64,000 nucleotides of DNA from assembly GCA_965242795.1 (NCBI GenBank), contig OZ251505.1, positions 186,001 through 250,000 on the forward strand, in the 5' to 3' direction. This DNA comes from Bin18 sp965242795. GTDB lineage: Bacteria; Desulfobacterota; Binatia; Bin18. A program made the translations under genes and the position numbers. The notes under the pieces were generated by a model. That model searched no databases. It was not told the origin of the DNA and was given only the letters and a program-made list of their open reading frames with translations. Below, piece by piece: positions 17,191 through 26,293 of this stretch. Every line of letters starts with the position of its first letter. Position 1 is the first letter of the stretch.

Positions 17191-17288
17191 GTGCGAGCCG
17201 TAAGACACTCGGCGGTTTGCATCGAGTCCGACGGCCTCCCACCCTAGCCCTCCCCCTCAAGGGGGGAGGGAATGGAAGGGCCGAAATC

Positions 17289-18077
17289 ATGCCTGAGACT
17301 GACGTGGAACAGCACGCCGTCATTCGGAAAGCAGCGGAGATACTGTTGTCCGCGGAGTACGTGATGGCGCTCACGGGTGCCGGCATTTCGGTGGAGAGTG
17401 GCATTCCACCGTTCCGCGGGCCGGGCGGGCTGTGGACGAAATACGGCGAGCCGCCCATGAACGGCTACGAACTGTTTCTGCAAAACCCGAAGAAAGCCTG
17501 GGAGGAACGCTTGTCGCCATCGGGGCCGAGTCAGGAGGTTTGGCGGAAGCTCGGCACCGCTGAGCCGAACGCAGGACACGTTGCGTTCGTCGAACTGGAA
17601 AACATGGACGTGCTGCGCAGTCTGATCACGCAGAACGTCGACGACCTGCATCGGCGCGCCGGAAGCCGCAACCTGATCGAGATTCACGGCAATTACACTC
17701 TGGCGCGCTGCATCGAATGCGGCGCGCGCTTTCCGGCCGCGGAAATTCCGATGCACACCCTACCCCCGGCGTGTCCGGACTGTTCCGGGATATTGAAGAG
17801 CGACACGGTCGCCTTCGGCGAGCCCATTCCTGCAGATGCCCTGGATCGCTGCCGGACGGAAACGCAGCGCAGCGATTGCGTGCTGGTAGCCGGTACGTCG
17901 GCGACCGTGTATCCTGCCGCCGCCTTTCCGATGGCGGTCCGCGAAAAAGGCGGCACGCTGATCGAGGTCAACCTGTACGAAAGCGAATTGACCCCGCTGT
18001 GTACGTTGAGCTTGCGCGGTTCGTCCGCCGCGGTCCTGAGTCAACTCGCCAGCGCCGTCCGCGAACAGCGCGTCTGA
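17289..18077 (+). CDS. cobB: NAD-dependent protein deacylase (sirtuin, CobB/Sir2 family)
   Basis: 262 residues from ATG 17289. GAGIS (30-34), the FRG motif (42-44), TQNVDDLH (114-121), catalytic His133 in EIHG, zinc ligands Cys141/144 and Cys162/165, and VAFGE (174-178) are all present. It removes acyl groups from protein lysines using NAD+, forming O-acyl-ADP-ribose. Class-III-type Tyr/Arg residues that favour succinyl groups were not found in the usual position, so deacetylation is the default guess. The 98 bp upstream include a short CCCTCCCC...GGGGAGGG palindrome (17240-17270). Confidence 0.9.
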   Translation: MPETDVEQHAVIRKAAEILLSAEYVMALTGAGISVESGIPPFRGPGGLWTKYGEPPMNGYELFLQNPKKAWEERLSPSGPSQEVWRKLGTAEPNAGHVAFVELENMDVLRSLITQNVDDLHRRAGSRNLIEIHGNYTLARCIECGARFPAAEIPMHTLPPACPDCSGILKSDTVAFGEPIPADALDRCRTETQRSDCVLVAGTSATVYPAAAFPMAVREKGGTLIEVNLYESELTPLCTLSLRGSSAAVLSQLASAVREQRV

Positions 18078-18144
18078 CCGCCCCTCCCTGGAAGAAAAAC
18101 GGTCCCCGGTCGCTCGTACCGGGCTGCACGCTTGAGGAGAGAAT

Positions 18145-19053
18145 ATGAAACTCGGATTCATCGGTGTCGGAAACATGGGCAACCACATGGCGAACAATCT
18201 GCTCAAAGCCGGCCACACCTTGCAGGTGCACGACGTCCGACCCGAGGCCGCGGCCAATCTGCTGGAAGACGGCGCGGTCTGGACGGAGTCACCCCAGGCC
18301 GCGGCCGACGGGGCCGAAGCCGTCTATCTGTCCCTCCCCATGCCGGCGCACGTCGAACAGGTCGTCCTGGCCGACGACGGCGTGCTGGCGGGCGTGACCA
18401 AGGGAAAAACCATCGTCGATATGAGCACCAATTCGCCGTCGGTGGTCCAATCCCTTGCCGAGAAATGCGAAGCGCAAGGCGTCCATTTTCTGGACGCGCC
18501 GGTGAGCGGCGGTGTGCGCGGCGCCCGCAAAGGGACGCTGGCGATCATGGTCGGCGGACAACGTGAAGTGTACGAGTCGTGCGAAGAGACGCTCGAATGT
18601 ATGGGAAGCAACGTGTTCCACGTCGGGGCCGTCGGCACCGGGAACGTCGCCAAGCTCGTCAACAACATGCTGGCCTTCATCCACATGATGGGCGGGGCCG
18701 AAGCCCTCATCCTCGGGGCCAGGGCCGGGGTGGACCCGAACGTGCTGTGGAAGATCGTGAAGGCGAGCAGCGGCAACAGCTTCGTGTGGGAGTCGGGCAC
18801 GCGCGCCATTCTCCGCGACCGGCTCGCGCCGACGTTCACGATCGATCTGGCGTGCAAGGACATCGGCCTCGCCGCCCAGCTTGCCGACGAACTCGACGTC
18901 CCGCTGACCATGGCCGCCTCCGCCCAGGAGTTGCTCGAGGGCTATCAGGCCGGCGGCTTCGCCCAGGAAGACGTGCTCGCCAGTATCAAGGCGCTCGAAC
19001 AACGGACCGACACGACGGTGCGCGGCACGTGGGACGACGCCAACGAGTCGTAA
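18145..19053 (+). CDS. 3-hydroxyisobutyrate dehydrogenase-type NAD(P)-dependent oxidoreductase
   Basis: 302 residues. Rossmann motif GVGNMG is at 7-12; substrate-binding motif 'DAPVSGGVRGARKGTLAIMVGG' at 117-138; catalytic Lys170 in GTGNVAKLVNN; 'KDIGLA' near 242. This is the beta-hydroxyacid dehydrogenase family (3-hydroxyisobutyrate, tartronate semialdehyde, glyoxylate reductases). GAGGAG lies just before the ATG. Its position after a crotonase fits branched-chain or fatty acid catabolism, but substrate is open. Confidence 0.88.
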   Translation: MKLGFIGVGNMGNHMANNLLKAGHTLQVHDVRPEAAANLLEDGAVWTESPQAAADGAEAVYLSLPMPAHVEQVVLADDGVLAGVTKGKTIVDMSTNSPSVVQSLAEKCEAQGVHFLDAPVSGGVRGARKGTLAIMVGGQREVYESCEETLECMGSNVFHVGAVGTGNVAKLVNNMLAFIHMMGGAEALILGARAGVDPNVLWKIVKASSGNSFVWESGTRAILRDRLAPTFTIDLACKDIGLAAQLADELDVPLTMAASAQELLEGYQAGGFAQEDVLASIKALEQRTDTTVRGTWDDANES

Positions 19054-19144
19054 CCGAGCGTAACCCCGAACATGGCCCCCGTCCGTTTTCAGCCTCCGTC
19101 TCCCGTACGCCGCTGACACCGGCCCGACACGGGATAGTCCAGCC

Positions 19145-20770
19145 GTGCAGATCTACACCAAAATCCTGATTGGCATGGCCGCCGGCGCGGTGCTCGGTAT
19201 CGGGTTCGGCCCGAACTCCGATTTCTTGACGCGCGACGCCTACGACGTCGCCGACCCCTCAAAACTCGTCTTTCGACTGGACCCCACGGAGCCGACGTCA
19301 GACGTTGCGCTTCCCGCCGGTATCGCACTGCGGCTGATCCGGCTCGAAACCCGTTCCGAAAAACGCCGCGACCTGCTGGGACACGAAATTACCATCCCCG
19401 TCTGGGAACACGTCCGGTTTTCGTTCGACCGCCGGCTCGCCCTCGCGGACCGGTCCGGCGCGCTGCATCGGCGACTCGGCGAGCCGGCGACCGGCGCCGA
19501 GGTCAAAGGCTGGTTGCAGGTTTCGGCCACCCCGCTGGAAGGCGGCGGTTTCGCCTTGTCCCCGCGGCCGATCAGCAGCACCGGTGACCGGCTCATAGCG
19601 CTGCTCCGGCCAATCGGCCAGCTTTTCATGCGGCTGATCAAGATGGTGGTCGTCCCGCTGGTGTTCGCTTCGCTGCTGGTCGGGGTCGCCGGCCTGGGAG
19701 ACATCCGCAAACTCGGCCGCCTGGGCGGCCGGACCCTGGGGTTGTATCTGGGCACGACCGCGGTCGCAGTCTCGCTCGGGCTGGCCTGTGCCTACGTCAT
19801 TCAGCCCGGGGAATTCATCGCGCCCGCGGACCGGGCGGTATTGCTGGCACAGTTCGGCAGCGCGGCAGGCGACCGAATGGCCGCGGCCGCGGTCTCGCCC
19901 TCCACGGTCGATACGCTGCTCGACGTCGTGCCCACGAATCCGGTCGATTCGCTCACCAGCGGCAACATGCTGCAAATCATCTTCTTCGCCATCGTCCTGG
20001 GAGTGGCGATCACGGCGTTGGGCGCCGAGGAAGGCGCGTTGGTCGTCTCGCTGTTCGAAAAACTCCAGAACGCGATGATCGTCATCATCGGCTGGGTCAT
20101 GCGGCTGGCCCCGTACGGTGTGGCCGCGCTCGTGGCCGAGGTCACGGGTACGAGCGGCGTCAGCGTGTTGACCGCGTTGCTGGTCTATGCCGGGACGGTC
20201 ATTCTGGGGCTGACGCTGCACGCCGGACTGGTCTATGGCGGGCTGGTCCGCATGTTGGGGCGCATTCCGTGGGGGGCGTTCATGCGCGCCGCGCGGCCCG
20301 CCCAGCTCATCGCGTTTTCGACCTCGTCGTCCTCGGCGACGCTGCCCGTGTCTCTGGAATGCGCCGAAAAAAGAATCGGCGTGAGCAACGGCGTGGCGAG
20401 CTTCGTGTTGCCGCTCGGCTCGACGGTCAACATGGACGGGACCGCACTGTATCAGGGCGTGGCCGCGATCTTCATCGCCCAGGTGTTTCAGACCGACCTG
20501 TCGTTCGGCGCGCAACTCGGCATCGTGCTGGCCGCCACGATGGCGTCGGTCGGTGCGGCCGGAGTGCCGGGTGCGGGCATGATTACCTTGGCGCTGGTCT
20601 TGACGTCCGCCGGCATTCCGACCGTCGGTTTGGCCCTCATCCTCGGCGTGGACCGCATTCTGGACATGTTCCGCACCGCGGTGAACGTGACCGGAGACTT
20701 GGCGGTGACGACCATCATGGCCAAGGGCGAAGGCGAGCGGCTCGCCATACCCGCACAGCGGGCCGCGTGA
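19145..20770 (+). CDS. Dicarboxylate/amino acid:cation symporter (DAACS) with N-terminal insertion
   Basis: 541 residues, GTG start. Core matches the GltP/DctA family: 'LFMRLIKMVVVPLVFASLL', 'AFSTSSSSATLPVSLECAE' (serine-rich hairpin 1), 'PLGSTVNMDGTALYQG' (the NMDGT motif) and 'VGAAGVPGAGMI' (hairpin 2). It imports C4-dicarboxylates or acidic amino acids with Na+ or H+. Between the first membrane helix (5-24) and the second lies an extra hydrophilic segment of roughly 110 residues (about 25-140), absent from typical members. By topology it should be periplasmic. The terminus has no obvious regulatory domain. Confidence 0.88.
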   Translation: MQIYTKILIGMAAGAVLGIGFGPNSDFLTRDAYDVADPSKLVFRLDPTEPTSDVALPAGIALRLIRLETRSEKRRDLLGHEITIPVWEHVRFSFDRRLALADRSGALHRRLGEPATGAEVKGWLQVSATPLEGGGFALSPRPISSTGDRLIALLRPIGQLFMRLIKMVVVPLVFASLLVGVAGLGDIRKLGRLGGRTLGLYLGTTAVAVSLGLACAYVIQPGEFIAPADRAVLLAQFGSAAGDRMAAAAVSPSTVDTLLDVVPTNPVDSLTSGNMLQIIFFAIVLGVAITALGAEEGALVVSLFEKLQNAMIVIIGWVMRLAPYGVAALVAEVTGTSGVSVLTALLVYAGTVILGLTLHAGLVYGGLVRMLGRIPWGAFMRAARPAQLIAFSTSSSSATLPVSLECAEKRIGVSNGVASFVLPLGSTVNMDGTALYQGVAAIFIAQVFQTDLSFGAQLGIVLAATMASVGAAGVPGAGMITLALVLTSAGIPTVGLALILGVDRILDMFRTAVNVTGDLAVTTIMAKGEGERLAIPAQRAA

Positions 20771-20868
20771 CCGTGTGAAGTTGTCGGCGAAGTTACGAGC
20801 CGGGGGGATTGCGGCACATGAGAAAGACGGCCATGTTGGGGCCGAAAATCACGACAGGAGGAACACGT

Positions 20869-21081
20869 ATGTCCGACCCAGACCAACCCGTATCAGCCTC
20901 GGGCGAGCAGGATGACCCCGCCGAACGACTGGCACGACACCTGTCCAGCCGGCCGTTCGACCTGATCGACGCGCGGCGCCTGTTCCAGCGGTTTCAGGTC
21001 ACGCCGCGCGACTTCCAGCGCGCCCTCACCAAACTCGACACCGCGGACCCGTCCCGCGACCTGCGGACCCATCCAGCCTGA
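20869..21081 (+). CDS. Small acidic protein, unknown
   Basis: 70 residues from ATG 20869, which has a perfect AGGAGG site. The N-terminus is disordered and acidic; residues 22-60 look helical (ERLARHLSSR, ARRLFQRFQVTPRDFQRALT). No family is recognised. It may be co-transcribed with the next small gene and the VOC gene. Confidence 0.6.
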   Translation: MSDPDQPVSASGEQDDPAERLARHLSSRPFDLIDARRLFQRFQVTPRDFQRALTKLDTADPSRDLRTHPA

Positions 21082-21138
21082 CCGGACGGCTTCCCCGTCG
21101 CGGGGACACCGGAAGGTGTCATGCGAAGGGAGGAAGCC

Positions 21139-21378
21139 ATGCCCAAACCCGGCCTCGGATTCGAATACGACATCGGACAATACGTCACCCACGAACGTGA
21201 CGGAAACGTCCCGCCCCCGCGCTATACCGTCGTCTCCCGACTTTTCGAGACCGGCCCCGACGGCCCGCAGCGTTTCTACGTATCTCAGCCCGACGAGACA
21301 GCGCCATTCGCAACGTCCGACCGAGCATGTCCGCGCCGCGGAAACGCAGCTTGCGCCGGCTTCGATACCGACACTTGA
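21139..21378 (+). CDS. Small protein, unknown
   Basis: 79 residues from ATG 21139 with GGGAGGA upstream. A central beta-like segment 'YTVVSRLFETGPDGPQRFYV' suggests a short sheet; the C-terminal 20 residues (DRACPRRGNAAC...) look low in conservation. Nothing else can be said. It ends 9 bp before the VOC gene. Confidence 0.55.
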   Translation: MPKPGLGFEYDIGQYVTHERDGNVPPPRYTVVSRLFETGPDGPQRFYVSQPDETAPFATSDRACPRRGNAACAGFDTDT

Positions 21379-21387
21379 GAGGACCGC

Positions 21388-21840
21388 ATGATCGCCGTCA
21401 ACGGTATCGCCCACGTCATCCTGACCGTCAGCCGTTTCGAGGAATGTCGGGCATTCTACAAGAAGCTCCTCCCCTTCCTCGGCCTCGAACTGGTCTTCGA
21501 CGGGAACGACATGTGTTACCATGTCGGCGCGCGGACGGCCGTGGGCATTCAACGCTGCGCCCCCGAACAGCGGAACGAACGTTTCGTCCAGACGCGGGTC
21601 GGGCTGCACCACTTCTGTTTTCGTGCGCGCTCGACCGAGGACGTGGACGAAGTGTACGCCTTTCTCAAGGAACGGCAGGCGAAGATTGTGACCCCACCCC
21701 AACCCGGCCCGTGGGCACCCGGCTATTACTCCGTGCTGTTCGAGGACCCGGACGGGATTCGGCTGGAGGTGAACTTCGTGCCCGGTCACGGCGTCTTGGC
21801 CGAAGGCGCGACGTTCAGCCCGGGCGGCGATTACGAGTAG
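21388..21840 (+). CDS. VOC-superfamily (glyoxalase/bleomycin-resistance fold) protein
   Basis: 150 residues forming one double-module VOC chain. Putative metal ligands are His9 (NGIAHVIL), the His of GLHHFCF and the Glu of GIRLEVNF near the C-terminus. Members are dioxygenases, lyases, isomerases or binding proteins for toxic small molecules. It is convergent with the FAD dehydrogenase (5 bp apart). Confidence 0.85.
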   Translation: MIAVNGIAHVILTVSRFEECRAFYKKLLPFLGLELVFDGNDMCYHVGARTAVGIQRCAPEQRNERFVQTRVGLHHFCFRARSTEDVDEVYAFLKERQAKIVTPPQPGPWAPGYYSVLFEDPDGIRLEVNFVPGHGVLAEGATFSPGGDYE

Positions 21841-21845
21841 CCGGG

Positions 21846-23270
21846 TCAGGCCGCTTGGCAGGCGCGCGGTAACGCCGCCTGTCGGCCGGCGATCCGCCCG
21901 AACACCGCGCCGCGCAATACCGACGTGGCGCCCATGTAATTGTAATAATACAGCTCGCCCATCGGCTCGCCCGCCACGTACAGGCCAGGGATGACGCGCC
22001 CGGTCGTGTGGACGACTTGGGCCTTCGTATTGGACTTGAGCCCGCCGAAGGTGAACGTGATGCCGCCGGTCACCGGGTAGGCCAGATACGGCGGCGTATC
22101 CAGCGGTCGGGCCCAGTTCGTTTTGTCGATCGCCAGCCCGCGGGTCGCCAGCCCGTCGAGCACGAGCGGATCGAACGTGCCGGTCTGGCACGCCGCGTTG
22201 TACTGCTCGACGGTCTGTTGCAACGGCTCGGCCGGGACGTTCATGAGTTCGGCCAAGCCGGTTAGACTGTCGGCCTCGAACGCTTCTTCGTCCGTCCGAA
22301 TCGCCCGCTTCCACGCCGCCGGATCCTCCGAGCGCGGCTTGCCGTCGAAGACGTTGAACGCCACGCCGCTCTTGTGGGCCATGATGGCCTTGCTGAATTT
22401 GACGTAGGTCTGGTCGCGGAAATCCTCGCCCTCGTCGAGAAACCGCAGGCCGTCTTCATCGATGAACAGCCCGAGTTGGAAAATGTAGATAGCGGTCACT
22501 CCGCACTCGAACGGCGTGGAGCGCGCGTCGATCACCGCGGAGTGAAAGTCGCCCCACTGGCCGGCCGGCATGGCGCCGATCTCCAGGGCCATACGCAAGC
22601 CGTCGCCGGTATTGTAACGGCTGCCGCGCAGGATCAGCCCGTCCATGTGCCGGCCGAGATAGCGCACGCGCATCTCCGGATTCGCCTCGAACCCGCCGCA
22701 GACGATCACGACTCCGCGGCGCGCTTCGATGTCGGTGTAGCCGTCCGGTTCGAGTGCTCGCACGCCGACGACGCGCCCACTGCGGTCGGTCAGCAGTTTT
22801 TCAGCCGCGGTCTCGTATGCGACGTGCGCCCCGCCCCGCTCGACGTGTCCGTACAGCGTCTCGACGAGTTGCCAACCGCCACCCACGGGTTGGCGCCGGT
22901 AGCCGGCAACGTTGGGGTAGCCCTTTTCCCACGCAACGCCGAGGCCGGTCAGCCAGTCGACGACGTCCGCGGCCTCGTCCACCACGACGCGCACCAACTC
23001 GGGATTGGCCCGTCCGCGCGAGACGCGCATGAATGCGTCGAAGAAGTCCGCTTTCGTCTGGCCCGTGGGGCAGTATTCGTCGGGTTCGTGCGGATACCGG
23101 ATCTGGGCGTCGGCTATGGCCGAGTTACCGCCGCGTTGCAACTTGGGCGCTTTTTCGAGCAGGATGACGTCGGCGCCTGCGTCCAACGCGCTCAGCGCCG
23201 CGGACAGGCCGGCAATCCCGCCGCCGATGACGACGACGTCACAGTCGATGTGGGGAATGGGCTCGGACAC
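21846..23270 (-). CDS. FAD-dependent dehydrogenase, fumarate reductase/tricarballylate dehydrogenase (TcuA) type
   Basis: 474 residues, GTG start. N-terminal FAD motif VVIGGGIAGLSAA at about 13-25, 'EKAPKLQRGGNSAIADAQIR' covering the substrate-proximal region, and the C-terminal family block 'GGITFTFGGLKSNTKAQVV...IPGLYVAGE'. Overall it resembles the soluble flavoproteins of the FrdA/SdhA superfamily such as tricarballylate dehydrogenase or 3-ketosteroid dehydrogenase. It ends the minus-strand run that starts with the ferredoxin and AOR genes, so it may share electrons or a substrate with AOR. The exact substrate is unknown. Confidence 0.82.
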   Translation of the reverse strand: MSEPIPHIDCDVVVIGGGIAGLSAALSALDAGADVILLEKAPKLQRGGNSAIADAQIRYPHEPDEYCPTGQTKADFFDAFMRVSRGRANPELVRVVVDEAADVVDWLTGLGVAWEKGYPNVAGYRRQPVGGGWQLVETLYGHVERGGAHVAYETAAEKLLTDRSGRVVGVRALEPDGYTDIEARRGVVIVCGGFEANPEMRVRYLGRHMDGLILRGSRYNTGDGLRMALEIGAMPAGQWGDFHSAVIDARSTPFECGVTAIYIFQLGLFIDEDGLRFLDEGEDFRDQTYVKFSKAIMAHKSGVAFNVFDGKPRSEDPAAWKRAIRTDEEAFEADSLTGLAELMNVPAEPLQQTVEQYNAACQTGTFDPLVLDGLATRGLAIDKTNWARPLDTPPYLAYPVTGGITFTFGGLKSNTKAQVVHTTGRVIPGLYVAGEPMGELYYYNYMGATSVLRGAVFGRIAGRQAALPRACQAA

Positions 23271-23293
23271 GGTCTTCCGCCGAGCCGAGGGGA

Positions 23294-23800
23294 TTACCCG
23301 GCCGCCCGCCGTCCGAACAACCCCTCGCGCAGGCCGTCCAATACGCCTTCGAGCCGCGTCATCCGTTGGCCCAGAGCTCCTACATGCTCTTCGAGGCCAT
23401 CCATCCGATTCTCCAACCCATCCATGCGTTTCTCCAAGCCGCCCATCTGCTTCTCCAGCCCATACATACGTTTTTCCAAGTCGCCTATCTGTTTCTCTAA
23501 TCCGTCCATGCGTTTCTCCAAGCCATCCATCCGATTCTCCAAGTCGCCTATCTGTTTCTCTAATCCATCCATCCGATTCTCCAGTCCGTCCATGCGTTTC
23601 TCCACACCATCCATCCGATTCTCCAACCTCCCCATTCGCTTATCCAATCCGTCAATCTGGCTCCCCAGCCCGTCCATCCGCTTATCGAGTCGGCCCTCCA
23701 TGCGCTGCATGTCTTCTCGCAGGCTCTTGATACTCGTCAACATGATCGCCGCGAGGGCGACACCTACGCTGAGAATCCCGATCAATTCACCGCTCATCAT
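23294..23800 (-). CDS. Membrane-anchored heptad-repeat coiled-coil protein
   Basis: 168 residues. One N-terminal membrane helix (about 5-25, ELIGILSVGVALAAIMLTSI) is followed by about 17 near-identical heptads of the form RMDGLE(K/N), with Leu, Met and Ile at core positions, then a Gly/Arg-rich tail. DNA has matching 21-bp repeats (23390-23690). Strong GAGGAGG site. It lies 36 bp after the MoaD-like gene and 23 bp before the FAD dehydrogenase. The repeat would form a long parallel coiled coil projecting from the membrane. The function is unknown. Confidence 0.75.
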   Translation of the reverse strand: MMSGELIGILSVGVALAAIMLTSIKSLREDMQRMEGRLDKRMDGLGSQIDGLDKRMGRLENRMDGVEKRMDGLENRMDGLEKQIGDLENRMDGLEKRMDGLEKQIGDLEKRMYGLEKQMGGLEKRMDGLENRMDGLEEHVGALGQRMTRLEGVLDGLREGLFGRRAAG

Positions 23801-23836
23801 CCTCGCCTCCTCGACCGCCCGCCCTGTTTCACGATC

Positions 23837-24121
23837 TCATTTCCCTCCGGCGATGCCGACCATGAAAGACACCGTCTCGCCGTCGGCCAGCGTGTCGTCG
23901 ATGAACAGACGCCTGCCCGTGGAGTCGATGAACAACGTGCCGTTCGTATTCAAGTCCTGCGTGTTCGGGTCGATCAGCAGGGCTTCCATCTGCGGACCGT
24001 ATTTATCGGTCAGCGTGCGGGCCAACTCCGCCATTTGCGGGGTTTCGAGTTGCAGACTCTCGCTCGTGACCCGCGTAATCTCCTTGAAACGGGCCGTGTA
24101 TTCGGCGTGGACGGTAATCAC
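23837..24121 (-). CDS. MoaD/ThiS-like ubiquitin-fold sulfur carrier, C-terminal GGK
   Basis: 94 residues, GTG start with GGGGAAAG upstream. The beta-grasp pattern is visible: 'ITVHAEYTARFKEIT', a helix 'MAELARTLTDKYG', 'LLIDPN...TLFIDSTGR', 'LADGETVSFMVGIAGG'. MoaD in molybdopterin synthase needs a free C-terminal Gly-Gly; here Lys follows. AOR operons often carry such a gene (AorD in Aromatoleum), presumably for tungstopterin. It lies 48 bp downstream of AOR. The extra residue implies processing or a non-canonical role. Confidence 0.78.
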   Translation of the reverse strand: MITVHAEYTARFKEITRVTSESLQLETPQMAELARTLTDKYGPQMEALLIDPNTQDLNTNGTLFIDSTGRRLFIDDTLADGETVSFMVGIAGGK

Positions 24122-24169
24122 GGTTCTTTCCCCTGCGTTGCGGTATCCCCGGGGTTCTAACCAGAGCGT

Positions 24170-26194
24170 TCAGTCGGGAAGGCCCGGTTCGTCCGCCAGC
24201 GCGACGTCCACGTGTACCGCCCGGCTTCCGCCGCCCACCACGGCGCGATCTTCGGCCAGCACGTCGGCCACGTCTTCCAGACCCAACGCTTCCATCCTCT
24301 TATGGGTCTGCAAACCGGTGCCCCTGTCCCAGCCGCGCCACTCGTAATACTCGTCGAGCACTTGGTCGAACATATCGCCGGCCACGCGCCCTTCGTTCGG
24401 GCCTTCGGGACACGGCTCGTGCATCCACCGCTCGCAGATCGTGTCGTGCTCGCGGCGCATGCCGATGCGCGAGTTGAACGCCTTTTCGAGATTGCAGATG
24501 CGTTCGCCGTCGCGCATGCGTTCTTCCTTGGACTTGTCGATGCCGGTCACCGCGGCGTACACCTCGCCGTAATAGCTCTCCGGGGCGTAGCCCAGCGGGT
24601 CCAACATCCAGTGGAACATGCACACCCCGTACGAGTTGATGAGCGCGACCTGATTTTCGATGACCGCGGTACACGCCCCCTTGAGATCCGGGACCGTCGG
24701 ATCGCCGGCTTCGGTGCGCCCGTCGAAATAGACTTTCGAAAGGTCCTTGCGCTGGAACTTCTCGATCAGGCCGATGCCTTTCAGGTGATCCGCGCCGCGC
24801 GAAGCCACCGCCATGTTGTTCATCCAGGTCGGGAAGGGCCGCATTTCTTCGGTGAAACTCGCCCCCGCCTTCCCGTAGATGGCGTACTTCATGAAGTTCC
24901 GGCCCTGCTGCTGCGAATAGCGCAGCGCCCCGTGATACGCCCCGTCCCGGAACAGCCAGCCGAACGGGTTGCGCTGGAAGACCACGTCTTCGACCAGGGC
25001 TTCGATGTCCTCCATCTTGCCCCATTCCAGGCTCTGCGGCCGGCCGAACAACTCGTGCACGTCGCGGTCGGCAATGATCTCGCGCTGCTTCAACTCCATG
25101 AGGAAGCTGATCGAGCAGCACAGATCCTGATTGTCGATACCGTAGTCGTTGGTGATCTTGCCCCAGTGGGCGACCTCGGCCCAGTCGCGTACGTCCAACG
25201 CCCCGGCGCTGCTCCCCGTGGTCAGATATTCGGGATGCCGGAACGTCTCGCCCGCGTATTTGGCGGCCTTGTCCGACTCGTCGCCTTCGATCTTGTAGCG
25301 GCCGTCGCACGCGATGTAGCAGTCGGACGAGCAGACCTCCGAATACTTGTGGTACTTCTTGACCCAGTTGTCGGAGCGCACCTCGTCGCCCCGGAACAGC
25401 GCGCCCTGGTTGTTGCGCCAGAAGTTGCCGCCGATGCGCTGATACATCTCGACCGCGCCCAGCGTGCCGCGGCGCTTGAAGCCGTATGCGGCCTCGTTGG
25501 CGTCCAGCTTCTGCCGGAAGCCGTCTGACCATTCGAGCAGATGGGACGGGTTCTCGACCTTGATGCCCTGCGTGCCCTGCGTGACGATGGCCTTCAGGTT
25601 CTTCGAGCCCATCACTCCGCCGCCGCCACAGCGCGCGTGAATGCGCCAGCCGTCCGACACCACGCCGGCGATGCCGACCTGGTTTTCGCCGGCCTGCCCG
25701 ATGGACAGCGTATAGGCTTCGGACGGGTAGTCGCCCAACTCGCGCCGCAGCGTTTCGTGCGTCTCGGCGCAGTTCTTGCCCCACAGGTGGGTCGCGTCGC
25801 AGATGGTGACGTCGCCGTTGCAGATGTGGATGTACACCGGCCGCGGGGCCTTACCGGTCACGACGATGTGGTCGTAGCCGCTGAACCGCACGACGTAGGG
25901 GAACTTGCCGCCGCCCGTAGAGTCGCCGAACGATCCGTAACACGGGCTCTTGAACGTCAGCCGCCCCTTGACGCCGATCCCCGAACCGACGCCGGCCAGC
26001 GGCCCCACGCCGAAGATCAGCACGTTGTCCGGCCCGCGAGGGTCGCACATGACGTCGTGCTTCAGGAAATGTTCCCAGAGCAGCCAGTCGTTGATGCCCG
26101 AGCCGCCCACCCAGCGTTCGAACATGGCGTGCGGCAGGATTTCGCGCTTGATTTCCCCACTGCTGAGATCCACCCGGAGCAGTCCGCTCTCCAT
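24170..26194 (-). CDS. Tungsten-type aldehyde:ferredoxin oxidoreductase (AOR family)
   Basis: 674 residues from ATG 26194, which has AAGGAGG upstream. It has N-terminal 'LLRVDLSSGEIKRE', 'GPLAGVGSGIGVKGRLTFKSP', the pterin-binding 'RCGGGGVMGSKNLKAI' (188-203), and [4Fe-4S] ligands Cys288/292/296 in a CxxxCxxxC spacing (CxxCxxxC in Pyrococcus AOR) with late Cys525 (YGVCMFHW). Family members oxidise aldehydes to acids with ferredoxin, or reduce acids; the benzoyl-CoA reductase subunit BamB is related, so that or an aromatic acid role is the main alternative. The ferredoxin upstream and MoaD-like protein downstream support a functioning AOR complex. Cytoplasmic. Confidence 0.88.
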   Translation of the reverse strand: MESGLLRVDLSSGEIKREILPHAMFERWVGGSGINDWLLWEHFLKHDVMCDPRGPDNVLIFGVGPLAGVGSGIGVKGRLTFKSPCYGSFGDSTGGGKFPYVVRFSGYDHIVVTGKAPRPVYIHICNGDVTICDATHLWGKNCAETHETLRRELGDYPSEAYTLSIGQAGENQVGIAGVVSDGWRIHARCGGGGVMGSKNLKAIVTQGTQGIKVENPSHLLEWSDGFRQKLDANEAAYGFKRRGTLGAVEMYQRIGGNFWRNNQGALFRGDEVRSDNWVKKYHKYSEVCSSDCYIACDGRYKIEGDESDKAAKYAGETFRHPEYLTTGSSAGALDVRDWAEVAHWGKITNDYGIDNQDLCCSISFLMELKQREIIADRDVHELFGRPQSLEWGKMEDIEALVEDVVFQRNPFGWLFRDGAYHGALRYSQQQGRNFMKYAIYGKAGASFTEEMRPFPTWMNNMAVASRGADHLKGIGLIEKFQRKDLSKVYFDGRTEAGDPTVPDLKGACTAVIENQVALINSYGVCMFHWMLDPLGYAPESYYGEVYAAVTGIDKSKEERMRDGERICNLEKAFNSRIGMRREHDTICERWMHEPCPEGPNEGRVAGDMFDQVLDEYYEWRGWDRGTGLQTHKRMEALGLEDVADVLAEDRAVVGGGSRAVHVDVALADEPGLPD

Positions 26195-26293
26195 GATGCC
26201 GCCTCCTTGTTTCTGCCGCATGTCCGTCCGACATGCGGCCGTAGGCTCGAATCGTTTCCGGTGTTCGGCGTTCGTGCGGCGACTCCCGCGGCG

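Noticed and set aside
20893..22314. 473-residue minus-strand frame across the symporter-VOC-FAD region
   Set aside because: It overlaps three recognised genes in other frames and has no domain.
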